Below, piece after piece: positions 23,605 to 34,535 of a stretch of 64,000 bases of DNA. A model generated the notes under the pieces. That model was not told the DNA's origin and made no database searches. It was given only the letters and a program-made list of their open reading frames with translations. Source of the DNA: Stropharia rugosoannulata (lineage: Eukaryota > Basidiomycota > Agaricomycetes > Agaricales > Strophariaceae). Position 1 is the first letter of the stretch, and every line of letters begins with the position of its first letter. The stretch spans positions 1,426,001 to 1,490,000 of the forward strand of contig JANCIK010000010.1 in NCBI GenBank assembly GCA_028532985.1, read 5' to 3'. Both the position numbers and the translations under genes were made by a program.

Positions 23605-24310
23605 TCAGAAGGCTGTTTTAATGGTATTACTTGTACATACCCAAGTAGATTATAATGTGTTTCCTGACATTGAACATCATTGTAGTAAGATATTCCGGAC
23701 GGAACCATGCCTAGGCATGGTGGTGTTTAATTGAAATTCTTGTTGGATAATTGGATGTATGGGATGTGGATGGCTAAGAGTGAATGCGTTTGAGATTGAT
23801 TGAATGTGGGTGAATGGGTTATAATTTGCGTGGTGCATATAGTTTTTATATGTGGATCCTGTGCTGTTACGAATAGATATTTACTATGCACTGGCAGATT
23901 GAATCTGCTCTGACAATTGTGATTCTCTTGATTTGTAATGTAGACTAGCGCTTTATTGTGATAATTATTCTATTCTTATGTGACATTAGAAGCAACCTTG
24001 TGGCAGACAATGGGACACTGAATATTGTCCTTTTTCTACTTCTACATTTGCGTGAACTTGAGAGCGGTTGACCGCTCGCACATTGCCTAATGCGTACTGG
24101 TATGTCCGTGTCGCTTTGGTTTGGATTTGGTTATTGTCTGGTCTTATTATTGGAAAGGCTTACTTCGAAGATGGAGAATAAGGTACTCTCACAAGTTGTG
24201 TTTCTTTACAATTACACTTTCCCTCGCCTGTCTCTTCCAATCATTGCGAACAGCGTGTGCAAACGAGTGGCGTGTGACTTTGCACCTCGGCTTCGAGACA
24301 TGCCGGTTTG
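23605..24310 (-). repeat. Inverted duplication, copy C-
   Basis: Reverse-complement counterpart of 16690-17500. It includes the ATGCCTAGGC start-like context (about 23703-23711, minus) and the adjoining AATGTCAGGAAACACATTAT, followed by a GTATGT donor-like site. It is a 5' relic of the same gene family as the pseudogene at 17373, without any remaining catalytic region. Its right end abuts and partly overlaps direct-repeat copy B. Confidence 0.65.
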
Positions 24311-26698
24311 CCGCACCCCATCTTGACTCTCGTTTTTGTCCTTGACCTGCGCGTCGACAACTGTGTATTTAACGTCTTCTGCTGCGGCTCGTCGAACCCC
24401 GAATTCAATTGTGCGTGACGTCGAAATGTATGGCATGGAAACGACAATTATGTGGCATATACTGGGAAGCTTATGATATACGACGGTTCTCAATAAGGGT
24501 CGTTCTTCTGGTGGTGGTACGTGTATGTTATCATTCGTCGTATGCGTCTATACGGGGTCAGGCTGCCTAGCCTATTCATACCTTCTCAGCATCCGCATCA
24601 CATTGCACAGCGGGTTACAAAATGCTCGCACATATAGGTACCTAGTACTTCTGCCACTACAGCTGCGAAAGATCCTCCAGGCAGTGAGTAGTACCATTCA
24701 CACCCCGACTTTCCGCACTTATGGTAACCTGCGCATCTCGGTCCACCCCCGCCTTTCCCATACAGCAGCTCCCCATGCGCCCGTGCCCGTGCCCTGTTCC
24801 GTTCTGGCCCGTCAGCTGGTTCCGATCTCCAACTCCTTTCCCGCCGGTTGCATGCACCTCCTCTATCCGCGCTCAATGCGCACCCGCTGAGCGTGCGGCG
24901 CTCCCTGGCCTGTCCCATCTTCTCCCCTCTCATTCGCCACCCGTTTCGTCGTTACGCCATCCTCCGCGCTCCGGCCTTGCAGTGACGGCGCCCTCGCCCA
25001 CTTACATACGCCACACTCCGTAAGCTGCACGACTGCACATACATCACAATACGCATCAACTAAGCGCCTACCCCGACCCCGTCCCCGTCCCCTCCCCTCC
25101 AAATACAATACACCAATTCATGAGTCACAGAACAGAACGCGAGGCGCCGCTGCTCCTGCTCGTGATTATTTTTTCCTTCTTTACAATTCCTGCGCATTGA
25201 CGACTCAGCCCGTGACTGCATGCGCACCTGCAGGGTCTCACCCCATCGCGCCCTGGGCCGATCCGCACCCGCACCCGCACCTGCATCCCCGCTGCAGGGA
25301 GGCTCCGCCCGGCGTATATTCCAAACCGTGCAGGAGGCTGCCCGGTTTCCGTCTCGTCTCGGGAGCACCGCGCGTACCTCCAACTAACACAACCGTCTAG
25401 AAGATAGAAATCCCACGCTTCTAGTTTACATATTACAATATAACTCCAACGACCTTGCACTGGCGTAATCAAGGCCGTGGATACACCTTACCGGTTTGGT
25501 TTCACGGTTTCACGGTTTCAAGGTTGGTTGTGAGGGTAAGTGTATAACGGTGCCTGCATGCATGGATGCGTGGATGCCCTCTTATCCTGGCTGTGTACGT
25601 ACGTATATGTTCTTAAGAATCTTTTTTTTTTTTTTCGCCTTCTTCTCTTCATGGTTCAACATGCATAATACATATGTAACAATGCCCCCATGCTACTACG
25701 CTGCCCAAGTAGGCAACTTGTTAGCTATGTAGCGCTCAAGGCGATCCCGGAGGTTTTCTTCTGTCTGTAAACCAGTTCAGTTCTCCGAGTCCTAGTCCCC
25801 ATTTGCTCTCAGGCCGCAGGATCAAAGCGTTACATGACAGTGACATCGCTTTTTCAAATATGTATATTCCGGGGACACACACACAAACGTCGACATCATG
25901 ATGATGCATAAGTTCTCTCTTGTCTATCCGCGTTCTTTATCTGCTTGCGGTTTCTCCATATGTAGCACAAATACACTCGAGTCTTGAGTCTTGACCCCGC
26001 ATCATTTTGGAATACATAGCTATCATAGCGGATGTAGCACCTTTTCAGTGGTTTAGTCGTCATGTATCGGCGCAACCGGTGAGACAATCGGTGGGAGTCG
26101 TGAGTCAGTATGACCAGATAAACAATAGTTTACTAGTAGCAAGTTGGCCACACGTCGTACTATGCGCTATGCCCGAGTATATATGTAACCCCAATCCAAG
26201 CTGAGGCCGAGACATCGAGGCTATGTGTGTCCTTGGATTTCCGGGAAAACATCAGACACACGTATCTGCACACATCACCATGTTTACTCTAGTTTATCTG
26301 GTACAACTTGTGCAATGCGATGCGATGAGAACATATCACTGCAGGCCCGGGTCTCGAAATTTGCAGTGGCCACTAATTTAAATCCGAGGGACCAGCCTAG
26401 GCACACAGCGATACCGTGTATTCAGAGTCAATGATGGTGTTTCCGCCCTGCCATGGCCGTGACCTTCATGCACATGGTTTGGTCCGCACTTTTTTATTTC
26501 TTTCTTTCTTTTATATATATCTATGTAGAAACAAGCTCGAGTCCGAGTCCGAGGCCAAGTCCGCTCTATGCCGTGACGCGTGCCGTGTGAAAGATATTCA
26601 GCGGTCCTTTTGCTTGTATGGCCCGCGTGCATACATACATACTCTACATAGATAGAGATAGATAGAGAGCGGCTGTGCTCTGACCAGTCTTTGGGCCA
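24268..26698 (+). repeat. Direct segmental duplication, copy B
   Basis: Second copy of the block at 20196-22030, same orientation. It carries an extra C-rich segment of about 0.9 kb (about 24640-25555) not present in copy A. Also contains a 14-base T run (about 25622-25635) and a GATA-type microsatellite (about 26645-26668) whose counterpart lies at about 21990-22005 in copy A. Ends about 260 bp before the intact deoxyribosyltransferase-like gene. Confidence 0.75.
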
Positions 26699-26860
26699 TT
26701 TAGATTTAGTATAGTAGGCTTGAAGTTCGAGCCGCCGGGAAAGCGTGGCCATTTAATTTGAATTTGAACTTCCCGCTTTAAATTCTGTAAGTGGCAGAAT
26801 GTTTACCGGAAGGGATATGCGGGTGAGGGGGCCACAGCAGAGCCTCTGGACTCGAAAAAC

Positions 26861-26870
26861 GTATATAAGT
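26861..26870 (+). promoter_or_regulatory. TATA box of the deoxyribosyltransferase-like gene
   Basis: A GTATATAAG element about 90 bases upstream of the ATG at 26959, followed by a pyrimidine- and CA-rich leader typical of highly expressed fungal genes. Confidence 0.55.
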
Positions 26871-26958
26871 AGGTGTTTGAGGTACTCTTGATCCAACACA
26901 TCACCCGTAGCACTAGTTCTTTAAACTTTCCACTACAAACCACCTCATAGTCATCATC

Positions 26959-27618
26959 ATGTCATCCATCGTATCCCCTATTGACACCACGGAGTCCTCG
27001 ACCGCTATCAAGGACAATGAACAGACCAAGGCGGTTGCACCCGCACCCGCAGCACCCGGCGCTTATGAGGAATACAAGATTTTCACCGAATTCAACCACA
27101 GCAGGCCAACCATGATCTACCCAACCCAGAGCGCCATCATCCCTAGCACACACAAATCCGTCTTCCTAGCAGGCGCAATCGACCAAGGCAAAGCCCCGGA
27201 ATGGCAACAAGCCATGTTCACCTCGTTCCAAACCGCAGGCCTGCCCCTCGTCACTTACAACCCGCGCCGGCCGAACTGGGACAGCTCGCTCACCCAGGAC
27301 GTGGGCAACCAGATTTTTAAGGAACAAGTCAAATGGGAGCTCGACGCCCTTGACAGCGTTGACTATATCGCCATGTTCCTTCCCCCTTCGACGTTGGCCC
27401 CGATCAGTCTTTTGGAGATGGGGCTGTACGCTCGGAGCGGGCGCCTGCTCGTCGGGTGTGATGTGGGGTTTTATAGGCGTGGGAATGTTCAGATTGTTTG
27501 TGAGAGGTTGGGCGTTCCGTTCTTTGACACCCGGGAGGAGTTGGAGGAGGCGATTAAGTGCCGTGTGAGGGAGGATTTGGGGCTTAAGCTTGCTCGTGGT
27601 GCCTCTGCCTCTGCTTGA
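26959..27618 (+). CDS. Nucleoside 2-deoxyribosyltransferase-like protein
   Basis: Single exon, 219 aa. After a low-complexity N-terminus (Pro/Ala-rich, about 1-35) the fold features are: SVFLAGAID (about 67-75, nucleotide-binding first strand), a WQQAMFTSFQTAGL helix, YNPRRPNWDSS (about 100-110), FKEQVKWELDALDSVDYIAMFLPP and ISLLEMGLYA (about 155-164, with the expected catalytic Glu), then CDVGFYRRGNV and a C-terminal VCERLGVPFFDTREELEEAI helix. This matches the Nuc_deoxyrib_tr_2 family, which cleaves or transfers N-glycosidic bonds of nucleosides. The biological substrate in fungi is unknown. Two truncated relatives lie at 17.4 and 23.7 kb. A strong TATA box and leader suggest it is expressed. 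Confidence 0.85.
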   Translation: MSSIVSPIDTTESSTAIKDNEQTKAVAPAPAAPGAYEEYKIFTEFNHSRPTMIYPTQSAIIPSTHKSVFLAGAIDQGKAPEWQQAMFTSFQTAGLPLVTYNPRRPNWDSSLTQDVGNQIFKEQVKWELDALDSVDYIAMFLPPSTLAPISLLEMGLYARSGRLLVGCDVGFYRRGNVQIVCERLGVPFFDTREELEEAIKCRVREDLGLKLARGASASA

Positions 27619-30600
27619 GCACAGTGCATGATTGATGTGTGTCCTGAGCTACCAGATACATACACTGCTGTAGAGTCACTACATGATAGTCTATCAGACG
27701 GTTTCATTGTGTGTTTTATTTAATGAATAACTTGAAGATGACGCGGTTGTTGCAGTTGGGTACTCATATGCCCGAGCTCCCGAGTTGCGAGCTGGCAGTG
27801 GGCACTGGCACGCTGTAGCCTACAAGCGGGGCTCGCACTGGCTGTGGTTAAGCTATGGCTACGGTCAAGCTATGGCTACGGTCAAGCTGGGTAATGGCAG
27901 CTGTGATTCAGCCTGCGGGGAGGGCGGAGGCCGGGGTGTTGTTCACGGTGGTGGTGCAGGCGTAGGCAGGGGGATTGGTTGTAGACTGAGTACTGAGTGG
28001 GCGTGGGCGTGGGCGTGGGTGTTATGCTCGGCTATGTAATTCACATGTACTACAGCGGGAACAGCAGATGAGGTTCGTGATTCATGACGAGTGTGGAGGT
28101 GGACGACACACTGCGTGAGCGGCGGGCGAAGGTCTCAGCGTGACACCTTCCGAATGATCAGTGTACGCTGGGGAGGGAGAAATGACCGGTCCAGGCAGAC
28201 AGGGAGTATTTGTAGAAGCAAGCAGGAGCCGCGGACACTCCGCGCCGGCCCGGTATACGCGCCCCTCTCTTTCTTTCTCTACATACATGATGCATCCTGT
28301 GTTGTTCAACTTGGATAGACGGATACAGGGGGAGAAACGAGCATAGTAGGTACGCATGCACTTACTAATACCCAGAGGCTCGACTACTACTGCTATCGAG
28401 AAAGCTCACGCAAAACATCCTGCTCTGCTTGCTCGTTGACCAATGCCCTGCGATTACACCCGCGCGTGTCCATATCGTTACTACCACGCGCCTCATCGTG
28501 TCCAGAAGCACGCTATGCCCTGCCCCATCCCAAACCCGCGCCCGAGCCCGTGCACGCCACACTACCCATGACCACATCCGAGGTCCAAACGGCACCTGTT
28601 TCCTTGTCTGACGTCTCATCGGCCTATACTATACGCCCCCTGTTCCTCGCACGGCGCCATCGACTCCCAACGTCAACATGCTTGTCCCCTTTCTCCCTCC
28701 CTGCAGAGACGCGATGTTGGTCCAGAACGATTTATCTCGCATAGTGCATGTCATGCCTTTGTAGCATCCCAGTCCTAGTCTCCGGTCTCCCGTTGACATT
28801 TGTTGACCGACACGCACGCACGCATGCACGTCCTGGCCCTTGCAATGTCTACATCCGTTTGCCCTTGTGCAGGCTCGCATCCACCCGGCCTTACGCAGGG
28901 ACTCCACTGCGACGCTCCCTGCGGAGCTCAAGTTTCTCAAGCCTACCTACGGTCTACTGTCCCTTCCTCCCTATGCAACTGTACATGCTCGTGCTGTTCC
29001 TGTGCCCTCGCCGTTATCGTCCCCGTCCCATGCCCCGCCGTTACCGTCCCCGTACCCGCGCCGACCCCATTCTCATGCCGCGACCACCCGAACGTGCATC
29101 CCCTACCCACCCGAACATCCCCCGCCCACACCCTGCGCACCCAAACGCGCATCCCCCACCTCCGCCCCCGCATCGCACCGCCTTGCTCGCACAGCGATAA
29201 CTCGCAGTTCGCGGCGACTCAGGACTCAGGCCCGCCCGCTTGCCTACATCCCCGCTCCTTGGGTACCCTGAATAAGTCTAACCAGCTAAACAGCTAAACA
29301 GGCTATTAAACAGACCTGACCTAGGCTCATTATACTACGAACCTCACTATACCACGAGGCCCACTATACCACGAGCCTCACTATACCACGAGCTCACTTG
29401 ACACTATAACACGAATCTAAACTGCACTTCATACTACTTACATGGCCCTGGGCGCCCGCCGCTTCGAATTCCTGGAGTAAACTGTAAACCGGGCGAAAGC
29501 GAATGGGGATAATTCGTTTGTGCTCTGACATCGTCGCCGTCCGCGTCCGTGTCTTTCTGCCTCTCTTCATCGTGCGTGTCTATTGTCTGTCCCCATTGTA
29601 CGTGTCTTTCCGCCTCCATCGTCCACGCGCGCTTTCACAGACGTGCGTCCTTCCTCCCGGCCTAGGATCCCTTCATCTTCATCTCATGGCGGATCCTTTC
29701 ATCTCATGCTCGTAAAATCCGCGCGCACCACTCAGGCTTAGCCCAGGCGTATAGAATATACACTGTATCTGTCCTAGTTGTCTGCGAACTGGCGCTCCCT
29801 TCTATTAATCCCGAGTGCGTGCTCTAGCACCGACTCTTGTTTTGCTTTGCGTTTCTGATCCACTCTAGATTTGTTTTGCGAAGTTCAGGTCTGCGAATAC
29901 TTACTAACGCTTGCACTCCATCTCCATCCCCATCTCCATACCAACGCGCCGTCCTGCCGACAGCCGAGTTACAAATTAATAGGTAACCGGGCCGCCATTG
30001 ACCTAACGCCGAGCAGGTCACAGCAACTAAATTGACTTGAAATTCTACAAACAACTTTTTGTACCCTATTTACATATATATATATATGAGGTCAAAGTAT
30101 ACCAGAGAGGCCTATTAGCGCTGTACAATCTGATTCAGCTCAAAGCCACACAGGCGATGTAGCGTGAGAATGTCCCGGCAAATATCCGAAGCGTACATGC
30201 TGAAGTCCGTTGGTAGTCTTTATGCTTTGCGCTTCGAATGCTTTTTCACAGATATGTATTCGACGTGAAAGTATAAATGCTGCCGTGCGTCGTAATAACT
30301 ATCATCAACCTTCGAGGGTGTTGCCTACGTCGTTGTAAGTGAAGCACAGTTATATGGGGCACGGGAACACATTTAACTCCTGCCTACCGCTGCTTATTAG
30401 CAATTCTGCTTGCATTCCGCCTGCGCCATGATCAACATATTCGCTCTCTCCACAGCTGGTAGCATACTGGCCAGCACGATCCAGCCCTTGCCTACTTAAT
30501 TGTTCAAGTTGTCCGGCGTTGCAAACACGTCTACCTGTTCAATATCTGCTGGTAAGCTGCCTCCCTTACTTATTGAATCTCTCTGTCCAGCATGCTCCGG

Positions 30601-31997
30601 TTTTCCCTGCGCGCATTGATTTGTTTTCCTGCTCTCAATCTCATCTGGACTTGACTCCGACTTTTACCACTCTCCCCTAGCCGATCTGTCTCACCGCTCG
30701 CTCTGGGCACAGCTCTACTTGCATTGACATCTCCTCATAGTATCTCCACACACGAATGATACGTACACGCAGCGAGCACCCTTGATGAAACAGGGGCCAA
30801 GTCAAGACTTAAGTTGCATCGTCTTTCCGCCCCGGATGCCTATGCGGCATGCCCGTCCCTTCCTGACACCTCCACATCACGACCAACGGGCCTCGCTTGA
30901 TCTCCCTTCTTGGTCCTTTGGCTGGTGTCGCGTTTTCATGCGTCACATGGAGACGGTGGCGTGGTATTGAGAAGGACATAGTGGTCAAAGCAGAAGTGAC
31001 GAGAGGGGGTGAAGGAAGACTCAAGAGGCCCGGAGGGAGGTGGGAGGCACGCGCATCATTTGGGCGGGGAGGTTGCGGGGAAGAGCAGCAGGGCGACAGC
31101 GCAAAGTTCAACTGGTGAGTATCAGCTCCCTCGTGCTATTGTGTGCCAGGCGTCGAAACTCGAGCCCAGTTGAATCGCGCATCCCGGTCCGGCATCTCGC
31201 ATCCCCCATCCTGCGCGTCACATCGCAGTATGTCCCGTCCCACCGTGCTACACGTGCACCGCCCCCGATGTTGCATCGACTGGCTACTGTTGTCTTTATG
31301 TATTTCATGCTCGTATGTATGGCGCCCTGACCTCCCCTCCCGGCCCCACTTACTTGGTGACAATTACTGGAGTGCTTATATTGGGCCTCTACTTATTCCC
31401 GGGAGTTGGTCGTCGCGCTTAAACAGCCTGTCGACGAGTATCCCCTACCCCACCTGGGCCCTCCCTCAGATTGGTGCTGTAGCACTTTGTTTTCCGGGTT
31501 CAACTTACATTTCCGACTTGGTCAGGCCGGGGAACGTCGCTGGGAAGGCAGGAGGCCGTGTGCTCCCGCTCATCCGCTCCGTGCTCCCGCCCACTCTCGT
31601 CCCTGAGCTCCAACGTCTACGCAGTCTTGACTCTTTGTGTATGTGTTGCTTTCGTTTAAACCTTGACCTACTATCACTTACCGCTCAAGTCTTTAAAGCC
31701 CCAGGTGGCCACCGAATTTCACCTCGTTTTGTAGGATGTTAATTCAGAAATATCATGTCTTCCCTTCACTATCATTATCCGCGTCTGTGCATACATATGG
31801 CATGTACTTATGTACATTCCAATTAACAAAACGTGGGTGGATCTACACGGCAAGCTGGTTACGAGATTCAAACGGCCAATAATAGAATGACAGGTATATG
31901 CACGATATCCTCGTGCATATATTTTCCATGCACACCTTCCTCTTGACCGTCACTGCAAGATCACCAAGTTCTAACTAAACCAACAATTGTGCGCGCT
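27619..31997. other. 4.4 kb gene-free, C-rich accessory DNA
   Basis: No gene supported. 28430-29270 is strongly C-biased on the plus strand (CCCGTGCCC, CCCACCTCCGCC words), producing several long overlapping spurious frames. 29320-29400 is a short tandem repeat. 30070-30090 has a TATATA run. The 31143-31742 frame (199 codons) has no domain, no linked exons and shifts composition, so I do not call it. The right end is the promoter of the first HET gene. Confidence 0.45.
29320..29400 (+). repeat. Minisatellite, about 17 bp unit
   Basis: Four to five imperfect copies of CCTCACTATACCACGAG in tandem, degenerating at both ends. Confidence 0.75.
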
Positions 31998-34370
31998 ATG
32001 TCCTCAAGTGAGATCTTACAGCAAGGTAAGGACAGTACAGGCATATAAGGAAAGACTGCGAGTAATCTTACAAGGGCAAAGCAGATAATTGCAACTTCCA
32101 TGGCACAGCTCTGCTCGCGTCTCTTGTCAAGTTTCTCGGGCCCATTATCAGTGCTACTCCACAGCCAATATCAGGTGAGCTGGCTCACCATCTCTACTTT
32201 GTGGAATGTATTCTCTGGCTGACGTAAATCGTACGGGGACAGAGACAGATCAGCTCTGCAGATCTGTCGAGGGACAGGAACTCTTGAAGACGTTGAGTTC
32301 TTTTGTTACGTTGTTGCTTAACTCCCGAACATCTCGCGTTCCTGAGCCACACCAAGAAGGTGCGCTCTCTGCATTGATATTTCCTGAGACACATCATTGA
32401 TCAATATATGGAGTCAGTTAGACCCGATCCCGACTCCAACGAAAGAGAGATACAGATGCATGGTAGGCTCCGAGCTTGTACATATGAGCGATTGAATATT
32501 GACAACTACTATCCAGGGAGCGACATGACATCCCATGACTCAAGCATGCCAGATGAACTTGAATTTCGCCTTTTGTACGACATGCCAGATGCTTATCCGT
32601 ACAGTGGGCCTTTCTTACCGGCAAAGTTCTATCTAATTTCACCTGACCACCAATCCTCTAGCTCTTCCCGGGCAAATTTTTGACGCAGTCAATTATCACG
32701 TTTTCAACGAAATGCCAATACGCCTGATAGCCTTCGATTCAAACGGAGCAAACTGTCATCTGATTGAACGCGGCTCAATGGTCAGTGTCATTCTATCGCG
32801 CATTCAGGGTGCATATCCCGCTGGCCAGGGGCTCACGCGTAGTCACCTACGCGATCCAAAAGTCCTTGTGAAGCAGTTTTCTAGATATGCAATTCTGTCA
32901 CATACCTGGATCCGAAAAACGCCTGGAGACGTCCTATATCACAACTGGGCAACCCGTCTGCTCCCCGAAAACTCTCGCGGAAACTCCAAGGTTGAGAAGT
33001 TCTGCGAAGTGGCAGCCCGCGAGCATGGAGTGCTATTTGGCTGGATGGATACGACATGCATTAACAAAGACAGCAGCACCGAGTTGGATGAATCTATCAG
33101 CTCGATGTATAAGTGGTACAAATCTGCGTATGTTTGTATCGCGTACCTGGCGGATACAGAGGACTTTGAACACATACCATCAGACTCTTGGTTCACTCGA
33201 GGATGGACGCTGCAAGAGCTTTTGGCCAACCAGCATATCATATTCTACAACCGACGCTGGGGGCCTCTTGCGCCGGGTGCTTTGCATACAACTCTCCCAC
33301 TTGATGATCCTAGGTTCAGAGCAGACCCACGATTAGCTGGGAGGCTGACTTCCATGCCACTTGGAATCCAGTACCAGGTTTTTAGGGCGACTTCTATCAC
33401 GCAGACGGAACTCGTCCAGTTCTACACTTGCTCGCCCCAAAGCGGCTTTATGACAGCTTCAGTGGCTGAAGAGACTCACGAACTCACCCAATTTTTTACC
33501 GGATACGTTCCGATCTGCCGAATCATGGAATTGGCTGCGCATCGCAACGTCACCCGAGGTGAAGACAAAATATACTCTTTGATGGGTCTTCTCGGAATCG
33601 GAATATCCATTGCTTATGGTGAAGGCTCGCGCAACGCCTTAAGGCGCATGATCCAGCAGATTATGATAACCCAAACCCAGTTCCTCGACCTCTTTAACCA
33701 CGGGAACTATTACACTCTTTTACCGCGAGATATCTCTGATTACATCGGTCACTCCAAAACCATACAAAACTTTATCACCCCGCAAGATCCTCTAGTACTT
33801 TCCCATTTGGGAGTCCACGCTACCCTGCTTGCCATTCCACTCTTCAAGAAAGATATTTATCAACAAGCTATTCCCCCCGGATCCCTTACGGAACAACTAT
33901 CTTGGGGAAACGTCAGAGCAAGAGGACTATACCCTGATTATATCGCACTGGATAATAGTACCCACTCGGCCGACTGGATTGCCAACCTTGATATCACTTT
34001 AAATGCGAGGAGGATGTCATTTTCAGATAAAGAAGCCCCTCCTTTCATCTTTCTCGCCATACTGTCTTCGTATGTTGATCAAGAGCACGATCTATTCCAA
34101 GTCTCAATGGGCGACAGTCTTGGCATTCCTATGTTACCTGACATGTTCAATCTCAGTGGTACTGCTATCACTAAAAAATTCACAGACATAAAACCCCTTA
34201 CTTCGTCAATGGGCGGCACCATGAATCATTTCTGGACTTTTTATGGCCCGAGAAAAATCAGTCTTCCCTATGGTGGACCCAATGTGTCGGAGGACTCCAG
34301 TGTGTTCGTCCTTACGGCAGATAAAGCAAAACAGTTTGGTTTCAAAGTTGTATCATCTTACTTCCGCTAA
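31998..34370 (+). CDS. HET-domain (heterokaryon incompatibility) protein, copy 1
   Basis: Six exons (31998-32025, 32085-32174, 32243-32359, 32418-32462, 32517-32603, 32662-34370) give 691 aa. The HET domain spans about 198-350: RYAILSHTWIR, GWMDTTCINKDSSTELDESI, MYKWYKSAYVCIAYLAD and WFTRGWTLQELLA. A later RNVTRGEDKIYSLMGLLGI-AYGEG block (about 420-450) is also typical of basidiomycete HET proteins. The N-terminal 130 residues come from five small exons, and the corresponding region of the neighbouring paralog has the same order and similar exon sizes (FHGTALLASLVKFLGP versus GYQLLAGLVKFVHP; DQLCRSVEGQELL versus KDLCLSAEGQQVL). Such proteins trigger non-self or cell-death reactions in fungi. 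No TM or NB-ARC is present. The first exon (28 nt) has the same length as in the paralog, which supports the start. Confidence 0.85.
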
Positions 34371-34535
34371 GTAGCTCGGCAAGTGTTGAGTGCGCGTTGC
34401 GTGTTGTGTGTTGCGTCCTCCTTTGTCTTATAGCGGGATCTACAACACACATAGAACCCTGAACGCCTCTCAGACGGGATTAGATATATTGGTGGACTTG
34501 TTAATGCTTGTAAAGAAACGTACATAATTGATCAA

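Noticed and set aside
20196..26698. LTR retrotransposon with copies A and B as terminal repeats
   Set aside because: No gag/pol, primer-binding site or polypurine tract between them. The intervening sequence is AT-rich and contains an unrelated inverted duplicate, and A and B carry different inserts.
28748..29297. Three overlapping plus-strand frames with Pro/Arg/Ala bias
   Set aside because: All three frames are open because of C-rich composition. None has a start context, domain or intron signals.
31143..31742. 199-codon plus-strand frame
   Set aside because: No domain, odd composition, no splice partners, and located in C-rich DNA where stop-free frames arise easily.
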